Assembly: GCF_044458865.1 (NCBI RefSeq)
Contig: NZ_JBITIH010000002.1
Location: 434,001-498,000 of the forward strand
Source: Micromonospora_G sp044458865
GTDB lineage: Bacteria; Actinomycetota; Actinomycetes; Mycobacteriales; Micromonosporaceae
Length of the DNA: 64,000 bases
Reading direction: 5' to 3'
Below are positions 1-7,765 of the stretch, one piece after another. How positions within the stretch are numbered: position 1 is the stretch's first letter; every line of letters starts with the position of its first letter. The notes beneath the pieces are model-generated. The model did not search any database. It saw nothing but the letters and a program-made list of their open reading frames with translations, and had not been told where the DNA came from. Made by a program: the position numbers and the translations under genes.

Positions 1-1765
1 CACCGGGCAACGCGGCGAGCTCCGCCGCGCGTTCCTCCCTCGGGATCCCGGTCGTCTCCACCAGCCGCAGGTCTGCGCCGACCTGGTGGTTGGCCTGGTC
101 GACCAGGGACCGTTCGGAGGTGCTGGCCAGGCACCAGGCCAGGGTGCTGACCGCGACCGCGAGGGCGAGCAGCAGTACGGGCCCCGCGTGCGGGCGCCGG
201 CCGGCCTGCCAGGTGCCGAACATCGTGGCGGTCCAGGGCTTCCGGTCGACGAACCGTTCCGCCAAGCGGGTGAGCGGTGGCAGCACCCGTAGCGCGACCA
301 CTGCCCCGGCCAGCACCCCCAGTGTCGGGGTGGCGGCGAGCAGCGGGTCGATGCCGAGTTGACCGGTGGACCGCGCACTGGACAGGGGTGAGGAGTACTG
401 CCGAAGCTGGAACCAGCCGAGTACGGCCAGGGCGATCAGGGCCAGGTCGATGCCGGCCCGCTGGGCGGCGGCCCGCCGGCCCGGTCGCGAACGGTTGGCG
501 AGTTCGGCGACGTACGTGCCACTGCGGCGTAGCGACGGACCGGCGATGGCCAGTACGCAACCGACTGCGGCAAGCCCGGCGACCAGCCAACTCATCGGTC
601 GTGGCTGGGTGTCGAAGCGCAGCCCCACGGAGGCCAGCATCGGTATCCGGTCGGCGAGGTGCAGGCCCTCGGTGGCCAGCAGCGGGGCGAGCAGTGCCGC
701 CGGCAGGGCGACGAGCGTCGCTTCCCGTACGGCCAAGCCGGCGATCTGGTTGCGGGCCGCCCCACGGGCTCTCAGGAGGGAGTTCTCGCCCCGGCGCTGC
801 TCGACCAGGAGTACGGCGACCAGCACCAACGCGTAGCCGCCGAGCACGATGACGAGCAGCATCGGGGTGACCAGGGTGGACCGGCCGACCAGGTTGGCCC
901 GTTCGAGCCGTTGGGCCAGGGCGTCGATGGAGGTGGTGGCGACACCGGAGGTGCCGAGTCCGGCGGCCTTGGGTAGTTCGGTGGTCAGCCGGGAGATCGT
1001 GTTGCCGAGCCGGCTGAGCTGGGCCGCGCTGGCGCCGGTCAGGCCGGGCTCGACCAGCCAGGCGGCGCTGGCACTGGCGATGAAGTGGCTCATGAAGTCG
1101 GCCTGGTCAACGACGAACGGGCCGTACGTGGACGACTGTGGCAGATGTCCGTCGGCCACGTCCGGGGAGAGCCGCCAGTAGCTTGCCGCCGGGTCACGTG
1201 GGTGCCAGATGCCGACCACCGAGAGGTTGGTGATCTTTCCGCTGACCCGGTCGGTGACCGGTACCTGGTCGCCGACCTTCACGCCGAGGATCCCGGCGAT
1301 CCGCTCCGCGAGCACGGTCTGCACCGGGCTGAGGCCCGGTTGCGGCCACGCGCCGGAGCTGAGGTCGGCGTGCGCGGCGAGATCGTTGAGGAACACCACC
1401 GAGGCGAAGACCACACCGTCGGCGTCGGGCACGGCCTCGCCGACCTGGCCGGAGAGTTGGCGCCCGGCGCCGTATCCGGCGGACGAGACCGAGGTGGGCA
1501 ACCCGCTGAGCCCTCCGGCGACCTCCTTGCGGAGTGCCGCGTCCCGCTGCCGGAGTGCCTCTATTGATCCACCGGTCGAGCCGCGGACCAGCAGCGACCG
1601 CTCCTGCGGACTGGCGGAGTCGATCGCCCTCTCGGCGCCGGTCTCGACGACCTGCTGGCTGTAGCCAGCGAGGCCGGTGAGCAGGGCGGCGGCGATCAAG
1701 GTCGCCCCAGTCGCGGCGAGTAACAGCCCTCTCACCGCACGGGCGCGCCGTAGCACCAGCCTCAT
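1..1765 (-). CDS. FtsX-like ABC transporter permease (C-terminus outside window)
   Basis: This reading frame has no stop before the left edge, so the protein is truncated there. I chose the ATG at 1765 because GAGGGGAC lies at ribosome-binding distance. The product opens with an Arg-rich segment and a hydrophobic helix (GLLLAATGATLIAAALLTGL), then a ~200-residue extracytoplasmic region, then hydrophobic segments such as LLIVLLGGYALVLVAVLLVEQRRGE. That RRGE turn after a membrane helix is typical of FtsX/MacB-type permeases of lipoprotein or peptide export systems. No ATPase gene is visible on this side. The substrate is unknown. The family call comes from my own translation of the strand and is fairly secure; the role is not. 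Confidence 0.75.
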   Translation of the reverse strand, partial: MRLVLRRARAVRGLLLAATGATLIAAALLTGLAGYSQQVVETGAERAIDSASPQERSLLVRGSTGGSIEALRQRDAALRKEVAGGLSGLPTSVSSAGYGAGRQLSGQVGEAVPDADGVVFASVVFLNDLAAHADLSSGAWPQPGLSPVQTVLAERIAGILGVKVGDQVPVTDRVSGKITNLSVVGIWHPRDPAASYWRLSPDVADGHLPQSSTYGPFVVDQADFMSHFIASASAAWLVEPGLTGASAAQLSRLGNTISRLTTELPKAAGLGTSGVATTSIDALAQRLERANLVGRSTLVTPMLLVIVLGGYALVLVAVLLVEQRRGENSLLRARGAARNQIAGLAVREATLVALPAALLAPLLATEGLHLADRIPMLASVGLRFDTQPRPMSWLVAGLAAVGCVLAIAGPSLRRSGTYVAELANRSRPGRRAAAQRAGIDLALIALAVLGWFQLRQYSSPLSSARSTGQLGIDPLLAATPTLGVLAGAVVALRVLPPLTRLAERFVDRKPWTATMFGTWQAGRRPHAGPVLLLALAVAVSTLAWCLASTSERSLVDQANHQVGADLRLVETTGIPREERAAELAALPG

Positions 1766-2174
1766 TCCACCGCGTCCCCTCGTTGCCTATCGTGGCGACG
1801 CCACCGGCCGCCCTCATCGCTCCTGATTGGTGAGCTGGCCGGAAAGGTTCGCAGTCGGTGGAAGAAATTTTTCCCACCGGCCGTTCGTGATGCGGCCATT
1901 ACCTAATCGAGATCAACTCGTTGCGAACGGGAGCGGGCAAGGCTACCAGGGTATTCCCGCAGGTCAGCGCCAATGTCGATGGCTTCATTGGGACTCTGCG
2001 GGACGCGGCTACCGAAAAAGGTCGGCCCTTCGAGCGCTCCGTAATTCCGCCCAATAACCCCTTATCTCGCTGGTGTCGACGGGTCGGTGATCCGTGTCAT
2101 TGACCAGCACTCGCAGTCCGCCGCCCGGCCAGCCAGCGGAACCCTCGGCCCGCGTCGTGTCGGCCGCGCGATGA

Positions 2175-2250
2175 GGTGGAAGTCGGCCCAGCGCGCGGTG
2201 GAAGTCGCCCGGCGTGCGGTGGAAGTCGCCCGGCGTGCGGTGGAAGTCGG
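2175..2250. repeat. Tandem repeat, four copies of a 21-22 bp unit
   Basis: The core GGTGGAAGTCG recurs at 2175, 2197, 2218 and 2239. Copies two and three are followed by the same CCCGGCGTGC spacer. The array is non-coding and ends about 90 bp before the methyltransferase start. It is one of several short tandem repeats in the window. Confidence 0.85.
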
Positions 2251-2325
2251 TACGTCTGCGCGCCGAAGGGATCGATGACGTTCACCCTGCGTGGATCTCG
2301 CGCCGCGCGTACCGCGACTGGCGGC

Positions 2326-2331
2326 TAGCGT
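2326..2331 (+). promoter_or_regulatory. -10 element of a leaderless promoter (methyltransferase-kptA)
   Basis: TAGCGT is followed by 7 nt and then the ATG at 2339. Transcription would begin at or next to the start codon, and no Shine-Dalgarno sequence is present. I see no clear -35 element. Confidence 0.6.
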
Positions 2332-2338
2332 CTACCCC

Positions 2339-3118
2339 ATGGTGGTGCAACCGCAGATCGGCGACGTCTTCGGCGAACTGTTGCGGGACACGCTCGCGGT
2401 CGCGACCGGGATCGGGCCCCGACCGCTGGTCGGTGGGCGGTTGCCCCGTCCGGTCATCGAGGTCATCGAGCGCGACGACGGCCTGATCAACGGTGCTCCG
2501 GCCGCCCACTATCTGGACGGGCCGGAGGACTGGCAACCGTACGACCACCGGGCCGTCGACCGGGTCCGGGGCCAGGTGCTCGACATCGGGGTGGGCGCCG
2601 GGCGGATCGCGCTGGAGTTGCAGGCCCGTGGGGTGCCGGTGACCGGGCTGGACATCTCGCCCGGCGCGATCCGGGTGGCCCGCAAGCGGGGCGTACGGGG
2701 CCTGGTGCTCGGCACGGTGGACGAGTACGCCACCAACACCCACCGGTTCGACACCTTCCTGCTGCTCGGCAACAACCTGGGGCTGATCGAGGGGCGCGAC
2801 CGCGCGCCGGGGTTCCTCGCCGCGCTGGCCGCGCTCGCGAAACCCGGGGCGGAGATCATCGCGCACGGCACCGACCCGTACGGCACCACCGACCCGGTGC
2901 ACACCGGCTACCACGAGCGGAACCGGGCTCGGGGCCGGCTCGGCGGCCAGTTGCGGTTGCGGCTGCGCTACCGCGAACTCGGCACGCCCTGGTTCGACTA
3001 TCTGGTCTGCACCCCGGACGAGCTGGCCGAGCTGGTCCGGGGCAGCGCCTGGCGGCTGGTCGACGTGGACGACGCGGATGCGCCGTACTACCTGGCGACG
3101 CTCCGGTTGGTGGGCTGA
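2339..3118 (+). CDS. Class I SAM-dependent methyltransferase
   Basis: The protein carries the Rossmann motif I VLDIGVGAGR followed by the acidic strand GLDIS, the SAM site of class I methyltransferases (Methyltransf_25-like). I start it at ATG 2339 because a -10 hexamer sits 7 nt upstream; an in-frame GTG at 2291 would add 16 residues that do not look conserved. The C-terminal half (NNLGLIEGRDRA, GTDPYGT) suggests a small-molecule or RNA methyltransferase but gives no substrate. Its stop overlaps the kptA start (TGATG), so the two are probably translationally coupled and may share a pathway. Confidence 0.85.
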   Translation: MVVQPQIGDVFGELLRDTLAVATGIGPRPLVGGRLPRPVIEVIERDDGLINGAPAAHYLDGPEDWQPYDHRAVDRVRGQVLDIGVGAGRIALELQARGVPVTGLDISPGAIRVARKRGVRGLVLGTVDEYATNTHRFDTFLLLGNNLGLIEGRDRAPGFLAALAALAKPGAEIIAHGTDPYGTTDPVHTGYHERNRARGRLGGQLRLRLRYRELGTPWFDYLVCTPDELAELVRGSAWRLVDVDDADAPYYLATLRLVG

Positions 3119-3687
3119 TGGAACCGACGCAGTTGCGCACGATCAGCAAGCGGATGTCCAAGGTGCTGCGGCACGCGCCGGAGAGCGTGGGGCTGACTCT
3201 GGACGCCAACGGTTGGGTGCCGGTAGCGGAGCTGCTGGCGGCGCTCTCCCGGCACGGGCGGCCGGTGACCCGGGACGAGCTGGACGCGGTGGTGGCCGGC
3301 AACGACAAGCAACGGTTCGCGGTACGCACCGGACCGGACGGGGTGGACCGGGTACGGGCCAGCCAGGGGCACTCGGCCCGGGTGCAGGTGGACCTGGCGC
3401 TCATCCCGGTCACCCCACCCGAGCAGCTCTACCACGGCACCGCGGCGGTCAACGTGCCCGCGATCCTGGTCGAAGGGCTCCGGCCGGGGCGCCGGCACCA
3501 CGTACACCTCTCGGTCGACGTGGCGACGGCGGTGACCGTCGGTCGACGCCGGGGCGGTGCGGTGTCGGTGCTGATGGTCGACGCGGCGAAGTTGGCCGCG
3601 CGGGGGCACGACTTCTACCGCAGTGACAACGGGGTGTGGCTCACCGACGCCGTCCCGCCTGACGTCATCCGCCCGCTGGCCGACTGA
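3118..3687 (+). CDS. kptA: RNA 2'-phosphotransferase (Tpt1/KptA family)
   Basis: The 189-residue protein matches the usual KptA length and has its motifs: LRHAPE (Arg18), RASQGHS (His85), LYHGT and GLRPGRRHHVHLS. The family removes an RNA 2'-phosphate using NAD+, releasing ADP-ribose 1'',2''-cyclic phosphate. In fungi this ends tRNA splicing; in bacteria the physiological substrate is uncertain. The ATG overlaps the stop of the upstream methyltransferase by one base, which implies coupling. The 3' end overlaps the convergent TetR gene by 23 bp. Confidence 0.93.
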   Translation: MEPTQLRTISKRMSKVLRHAPESVGLTLDANGWVPVAELLAALSRHGRPVTRDELDAVVAGNDKQRFAVRTGPDGVDRVRASQGHSARVQVDLALIPVTPPEQLYHGTAAVNVPAILVEGLRPGRRHHVHLSVDVATAVTVGRRRGGAVSVLMVDAAKLAARGHDFYRSDNGVWLTDAVPPDVIRPLAD

Positions 3688-4414
3688 GCGTCGGTCCGGC
3701 AGGTGCCGGCGGGTCGGCGGGGATGCCGGCGGTGAGTACGGCGTACGCCTGCCGGCGCAGGTCGGCCAGGGTTGCGGTGTCGTCGGCCAGCCAGGCGTGC
3801 AGTGCGGTGTCCCACGAGGTGACCGCCGCCCCGGCCAGCAGGAGTGGGTACGGGTGCCACGGGGAGAGCCCGGTCCGGGCGGCGACGAACTCGACGATGG
3901 TCTGTCGTAGCCGGTGGTTCAGCATCAGGTACATGCTGATCAACGTGGGCTGACGTTCCAACAGGCGCAGTCGTACGCTGATCTGTTTCTGCTCGTCCTC
4001 GTCGAGGTCGAGTGCGTTGAGCACCGAGCTGATCGCCTGCAACGGAGTCTCGTCGGGTGGACTCGCGGCGAGTGCCGCGCGCAGGTGGTTGATCCGCTGA
4101 TGCGCCACGTCGCCGAAGAGGACGTGCTGTTTGGAGGCGAAATAGCGGAAGAAGGTGCGTACCGCGACGTCGGCCTCGGCGGCTATCTCCTCGACCGTGG
4201 TGTGTTCGTAGCCCTTCTCGCCGAAGAGCCGTAGTGCGGCCTGTTCCAGCGCCGCCCGGGTCTCCAGCTTCTTGCGCTCCCGACGGTTCGCCGGCGGGTC
4301 CGTGTGCGGCTCCCGTCGGTCAGCCGACGGTGCGGTGGCGGCCGGCGGCGCGGTGGGCAGCGCGGACTCCGATGATGTCACCCCCACAGGATGGCATGGC
4401 GACTCACGTGTCAT
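3665..4414 (-). CDS. TetR-family transcriptional regulator
   Basis: After an N-terminal extension of about 45 residues comes a typical TetR helix-turn-helix (ETRAALEQAALRLFGEKGYEHTTVEEIAAEADVAVRTFFRYFASKQ divided over three helices), then an all-helical ligand domain. The FFRYFASK ending is common in actinobacterial TetRs with an MftR-like C-terminal domain. The start is uncertain: ATG 4414 is used, while an internal GTG preceded by CATCCT would remove about ten residues. Dyads at 4417-4428 (TGCCA-CA-TGGCA) and 4453-4465 (TGACG-GCA-CGTCA) lie upstream and could be its own operators. No target can be named. Confidence 0.85.
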   Translation of the reverse strand: MTRESPCHPVGVTSSESALPTAPPAATAPSADRREPHTDPPANRRERKKLETRAALEQAALRLFGEKGYEHTTVEEIAAEADVAVRTFFRYFASKQHVLFGDVAHQRINHLRAALAASPPDETPLQAISSVLNALDLDEDEQKQISVRLRLLERQPTLISMYLMLNHRLRQTIVEFVAARTGLSPWHPYPLLLAGAAVTSWDTALHAWLADDTATLADLRRQAYAVLTAGIPADPPAPAGPTLSRPAGG

Positions 4415-4452
4415 CTTCTGCCACATGGCACGGCATGTCAGGTGGCGCGCGA

Positions 4453-4465
4453 TGACGGCACGTCA
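4453..4465. promoter_or_regulatory. Candidate TetR operator (inverted repeat)
   Basis: TGACG-GCA-CGTCA is a 5-bp inverted repeat about 40 bp upstream of the tetR start. A second dyad, TGCCA-CA-TGGCA, is at 4417-4428. Autoregulation is inferred from position only. Confidence 0.35.
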
Positions 4466-4510
4466 GCCTCGACGAGCTCACCGAACCCGCCCCCGCCCTC
4501 ACCTCCTGAG

Positions 4511-4560
4511 AAGGAAGGGCCCCCTCTTATCGTTTTTTGTATAGGAGGGGGCCCTTCCTA
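4511..4560. repeat. Dispersed stem-loop element, copy A
   Basis: Arms 4512-4526 and 4545-4559 form a perfect 15-bp stem around an 18-nt loop (TTATCGTTTTTTGTATAG). The copy lies just 3' of the minus-strand gene that ends at 4597 and probably terminates it. Compared with the other copies (24897, 34321, 37576) the inner stem changes from CTT/AAG to CTC/GAG on both arms, so pairing is preserved while sequence changes. Confidence 0.85.
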
Positions 4561-4596
4561 ACCGTCACACGGGTGCCGTGGAGCAGTGGCGCAGGG

Positions 4597-4884
4597 TCAG
4601 ACCGCGACGGTTGGGGGGAGCGGCGCGGGCGGCAGACCGCCGTCGCCGTCGACCACCTCGTCAGGCGTACCGTCCTCGGTCAGGTCGACCATGGTGATGT
4701 CCACCTTGCCGTCGCCGTTGGTGTCGAACTGGAACAGGTCGGCCTTGCCGTCGCCGTCGGTGTCGGCCACCCAGAGGTCGGTACGACCGTCGTTGTTGGT
4801 GTCCGCACGGATCAGGTCGACCCGCTCGTCACCACGCGTTTCGACGGTCTCCTGCGGCTCGGTGGTCGGCTGCGACTCGCTCAT
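4597..4884 (-). CDS. Small DxDxDG-repeat (calcium-loop-like) protein
   Basis: This acidic 95-residue protein has no signal peptide or membrane segment. After a Glu/Thr-rich N-terminus it contains about four 13-residue repeats of the form DxNxDGxxDxxxx (DTNNDGRTDLWVA, DTDGDGKADLFQF, DTNGDGKVDITMV, then a degenerate copy), and ends in a Pro-rich tail. The loops resemble EF-hand or thrombospondin type 3 calcium-binding loops, so calcium binding is likely but unproved. The ATG at 4884 has AGAAAGGG upstream; longer in-frame starts lack a binding site. A longer paralogue lies at 8549-9151. Function unknown. Confidence 0.8.
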   Translation of the reverse strand: MSESQPTTEPQETVETRGDERVDLIRADTNNDGRTDLWVADTDGDGKADLFQFDTNGDGKVDITMVDLTEDGTPDEVVDGDGGLPPAPLPPTVAV

Positions 4885-5170
4885 GGGGGAAGCCCTTTCT
4901 CCGGCTGACTGAGGCGGTGCTCGTCCGCAGTACCCAGAACCGCGGCCCCGCATACGCTAGCCGTCGGCGGGGCTGGCCCGGTGCCCTCGATCCGGCCTCG
5001 ACGCGCGCCTGGCTCCGCAGCCTGTTCAGGGTGGAGCCGGCCGATGACACGAGGGGTTCACCCCTTGCGCTGGCAGGCGTCGAAATTTACCTAATCCCCT
5101 TCTTGGTGCCGAATCGCCTCGTTAGTCTGCTCTCTACGCGAAGCTCGCTTTCCGTAAAACGGGGGACTTT

Positions 5171-5710
5171 ATGAGGAAAAAGTTTCTTACTGCCGTCGTT
5201 GCCGGCACTCTGATGGCGGTGGGACTCGCCGCACCCGCGCACGCCGAGGAAACCACCGTCACCCTCAACGTCGCTGCCGCAGGTGGCCTCACCATCACGG
5301 TTCCGGCCTCGGTGAGTCTCGGCACCGGGGTGGGGGGCACGACGGTCAGCGGGCAACTGGGACCGGTCACCGTGATCGACCAACGAGCCTCGCTCACTCC
5401 GAACTGGACGGCCACCGTCATCGCCACCGACTTCACCACCGGTGGCGGCACCCCCGCCGAGACGATTCCCAACATCAACATCACGTACTGGTCCGGTGGG
5501 GCCACGGCCACCGCCGGCAGCGGCACCTTCACGCCCGGTCAGGCGTCGGCCGGCGACGCGGTGATCATCAACGTCCCGCGTACGGCGTTCAGCCACACCG
5601 GTGGCACCGCCAACAACTTCGCCACCTGGAATCCCACTGTGGCGGTCGCGATTCCCGCCGACGCCGTCGTCGGCGTGTACACCGGGACGGTGACGCATTC
5701 GGTCCTCTGA
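5171..5710 (+). CDS. Secreted WxL-like domain protein
   Basis: A clear Sec signal peptide (MRKKFLTAVVAGTLMAVGLAAPAHA) precedes a ~155-residue beta-rich domain. The stretch VIDQRASLTPNWTATVIATDF and the C-terminal VGVYTGTVTHSVL resemble the peptidoglycan-associating WxL domain of Gram-positive surface proteins, although the first motif reads W-T-A and a second WxL is not evident. The next gene encodes a DUF916-type protein, the usual WxL partner, which supports the call. The likely role is a non-covalent cell-wall surface protein. Confidence 0.75.
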   Translation: MRKKFLTAVVAGTLMAVGLAAPAHAEETTVTLNVAAAGGLTITVPASVSLGTGVGGTTVSGQLGPVTVIDQRASLTPNWTATVIATDFTTGGGTPAETIPNINITYWSGGATATAGSGTFTPGQASAGDAVIINVPRTAFSHTGGTANNFATWNPTVAVAIPADAVVGVYTGTVTHSVL

Positions 5711-5786
5711 CCGCGTCCGGCGGCTGCTGCTGCTGGCGTCCGCCGCCATCCTGGCGTCTGGACCGCACACGGCACCAGCCGTCGCC

Positions 5787-6788
5787 GTGCGCGGTTCAGC
5801 GGATCAGCACGTCGCGGGGAGAGAACACGTCGCGGGGAGAGAACACGTCGCGGGGAGGGGGCCGGACGGCGAGGCGGTGGGGCTGGGAATACAGCTCCTG
5901 GAGATTCCCGCCGCGCGGGCGAAGGACCCGCGTGCGCGGGCGTACATCATCGACCACCTCAAGCCCGGAACGACCCTCAGCCGTCGGGTCGAGGTACGCA
6001 ACACCTCGCCGGAGCCTCAGCAGGTCGATCTCTACGTCGGGGCGGCGACGGTCGAGAGGAACGTCTTCACCGCTGCGGACGGCCGTGGCGGCAACGAACT
6101 CAGCGGCTGGGTGAGCCTGGAGTCCAGCAGTGCCGACCTTGAACCTGGTGACCGGAAACAGGTGGAGGTCACCGTCGCCGTACCGGACACCGCCTCGAAG
6201 GGCGAGCGGTACGGGGCGGTCTGGGCGCAGATCACCAAACCACCCACGGCGCAGGACAACGTCGGCAAGATCCATCGTGTGGGCATTCGGATGTACCTCG
6301 ACATCGGGTCGGGCGGCGAACCGCCGACCGACTTCCGGATCGACGGGCTCGCGGTCGGCCTGGGCGGCGGTGAGTGGCCCGTACTCACCGCGCGGGTCCA
6401 CAACACCGGCGGACGGGCCTTGGACATGGGCGGTTCGGTCTCCCTGACCAGCGAGTCGGGCAGGGTCAGCGCCGGACCGTTCACCGTGGCGAGCGGCGTC
6501 ACGATCCTCCCCGGAGAGAGCGGCCAGGTCAGCGCACTGATCGACCAACCGCTGTCATCCGGCCGCTGGGATGTCCGGATGACCCTGTTCAGCGGGACCG
6601 TCGAACGCACCCTGGAGGGGCGGGTCTCCCTGTCAGGCGCCGTCGCAGCGGCCGAGTCGTCCGGCCCGCGACCGCTTCTGCTCTCCCTCTCCATCGGCGC
6701 CGGGCTGGCGTTGTTACTGGTCACGACGGCGTTCGCCGGGTATTTCCTCCGCCGGCGGCGCACTCGTGACACCGCCGGAGCGCTCTGA
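5787..6788 (+). CDS. DUF916-type WxL-interacting surface protein with C-terminal membrane anchor
   Basis: The body from GLGIQLLEIPAARAKDPRAR onwards matches the DUF916 domain of WxL-interacting proteins, with two Ig-like beta domains (roughly residues 30-270), a TM helix (LLLSLSIGAGLALLLVTTAFAGYF) and a basic tail. The first canonical start is GTG 5787, but that leaves no signal peptide. The same frame is open from 5694 and encodes a signal peptide-like RRLLLLASAAILASG before 5787, so true initiation may use a non-canonical codon such as ATT 5697, overlapping the upstream gene. Residues 8-25 come from an 18-bp tandem repeat. It probably tethers the WxL-like neighbour to the membrane. Confidence 0.8.
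   Translation: MRGSADQHVAGREHVAGREHVAGRGPDGEAVGLGIQLLEIPAARAKDPRARAYIIDHLKPGTTLSRRVEVRNTSPEPQQVDLYVGAATVERNVFTAADGRGGNELSGWVSLESSSADLEPGDRKQVEVTVAVPDTASKGERYGAVWAQITKPPTAQDNVGKIHRVGIRMYLDIGSGGEPPTDFRIDGLAVGLGGGEWPVLTARVHNTGGRALDMGGSVSLTSESGRVSAGPFTVASGVTILPGESGQVSALIDQPLSSGRWDVRMTLFSGTVERTLEGRVSLSGAVAAAESSGPRPLLLSLSIGAGLALLLVTTAFAGYFLRRRRTRDTAGAL
5808..5861 (+). repeat. In-frame 18-bp tandem repeat
   Basis: Three units of CACGTCGCGGGGAGAGAA (the third diverges at its end) encode HVAGRE repeats at the very N-terminus of the mature DUF916 protein. The length is a multiple of three, so copy-number change would not shift the frame. Confidence 0.9.
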
Positions 6789-6895
6789 GTCGGAGTGCTC
6801 CGGGGCGGAGCGGCGGCGAGCGGCGGGTGCCGCCGAAGTACGAGCGGAACGCCGGGGCACCAGGTGACCGAGTTGGCGGCTCGGGTCGTACTGCA

Positions 6896-6901
6896 TAGGG
6901 T
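6896..6901 (+). promoter_or_regulatory. -10 element of a leaderless promoter
   Basis: TAGGGT followed by 6 nt and ATG 6908; no Shine-Dalgarno sequence. Confidence 0.6.
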
Positions 6902-6907
6902 CGCCGC

Positions 6908-7765
6908 ATGAACGAGCGTTTCGTAGTGATCGGGGCCGGGACGATGGGCTTGGGCATCGCCTACGTCGCCGCCACCGCCGGTTACGAGGTGGAGCTGGTC
7001 GAGGTCGACCCGGAGCGGGCCGCAACGGCCACTGTCGCCCTGGGGAAGCTGCTGGACCGGGCGGTCGAGCGGGGCAAACTCTCCGCCGAGGAAGCCGCCG
7101 CCGGACGTACCCGGCTGGTGCTCCGCCGCGACCTGGCCGAGGTGGCCGACGGACCGGACGTGATCGTGGAGGCGGTGCCCGAACGCCCCGACCTCAAGCG
7201 GAGCGTGCTCGCGGCGGCAGCCAAGCGTCACCCCGCCCTGCTCGCCACCAACACGTCGAGCATCGCGATCGCCGAGCTGGCCGACGCGGTTCCGGACCCC
7301 GATCGCTTCATCGGGCTGCACTTCTTCAACCCGGTCTGGGCGATGACGCTGATCGAGGTGGTGGTCGGGGAGGCCACCAGCGCGGAGACCACCGCCGCCG
7401 CGGTCGCCCTCGCCGGTCGGCTGGGCAAGGACCCCGTCGTCGTACGCGACCTGCCCGGGTTCGCCACCTCGCGGCTCGGGGTCACGCTCGGGTTGGAGGC
7501 GATCCGGATGGTCGCCGACGGGGTCGCCGCTGCGGCCGACATCGACAAGGCGATGACGCTCGGCTACCGCCACCCGGTCGGGCCGCTGGAACTCACCGAC
7601 CTGGTGGGGCTCGACGTACGGCTCGACATCGCCCGCACCCTCCAGGCGGCGTACGGCGACCGGTTCGCCCCGCCGCCGCTGCTGGAGTCGATGCTGGAGC
7701 AGGGCCGGCTGGGCAAGAAGTCCGGACACGGTTTCTACCGCTGGGTGAACGGGGTCAAGCAGTGA
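6908..7765 (+). CDS. 3-hydroxyacyl-CoA dehydrogenase
   Basis: The 285-residue protein has the N-terminal NAD-binding motif VIGAGTMGLG, the catalytic block TNTSS...GLHFFNPV (active-site His) and the C-terminal dimerisation domain ending GKKSGHGFYRW. It oxidises L-3-hydroxyacyl-CoA to 3-ketoacyl-CoA with NAD+, as FadB2/PaaH-type enzymes do. It overlaps the following enoyl-CoA hydratase gene by 4 bp (GTGA). The two therefore form a small beta-oxidation or aromatic-acid degradation unit. Substrate chain length cannot be read from the sequence. Confidence 0.93.
   Translation: MNERFVVIGAGTMGLGIAYVAATAGYEVELVEVDPERAATATVALGKLLDRAVERGKLSAEEAAAGRTRLVLRRDLAEVADGPDVIVEAVPERPDLKRSVLAAAAKRHPALLATNTSSIAIAELADAVPDPDRFIGLHFFNPVWAMTLIEVVVGEATSAETTAAAVALAGRLGKDPVVVRDLPGFATSRLGVTLGLEAIRMVADGVAAAADIDKAMTLGYRHPVGPLELTDLVGLDVRLDIARTLQAAYGDRFAPPPLLESMLEQGRLGKKSGHGFYRWVNGVKQ

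Larger units (their letters stand above)
1766..2338. other. Intergenic region with an imperfect palindrome and a tandem repeat
   Basis: No convincing gene lies in these 573 bases. They separate the divergent permease and methyltransferase genes. An imperfect 24-bp palindrome is at 1856-1879 (arms CGGTGGAAGAAA and TTTTTCCCACCG, two mismatches), about 90 bp upstream of the permease start, and could be an operator. A four-copy tandem repeat lies at 2175-2250 and a leaderless-type promoter at 2326-2331. Confidence 0.6.

Noticed and set aside
1194..1877. Minus-strand frame of 227 codons
   Set aside because: It is out of frame with the FtsX-like permease, which spans the same strand to the window edge without a stop and shows membrane helices.
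6032..7729. Minus-strand frame of 565 codons across the DUF916 and dehydrogenase genes
   Set aside because: It covers two well-supported genes on the opposite strand and has no recognisable domain.
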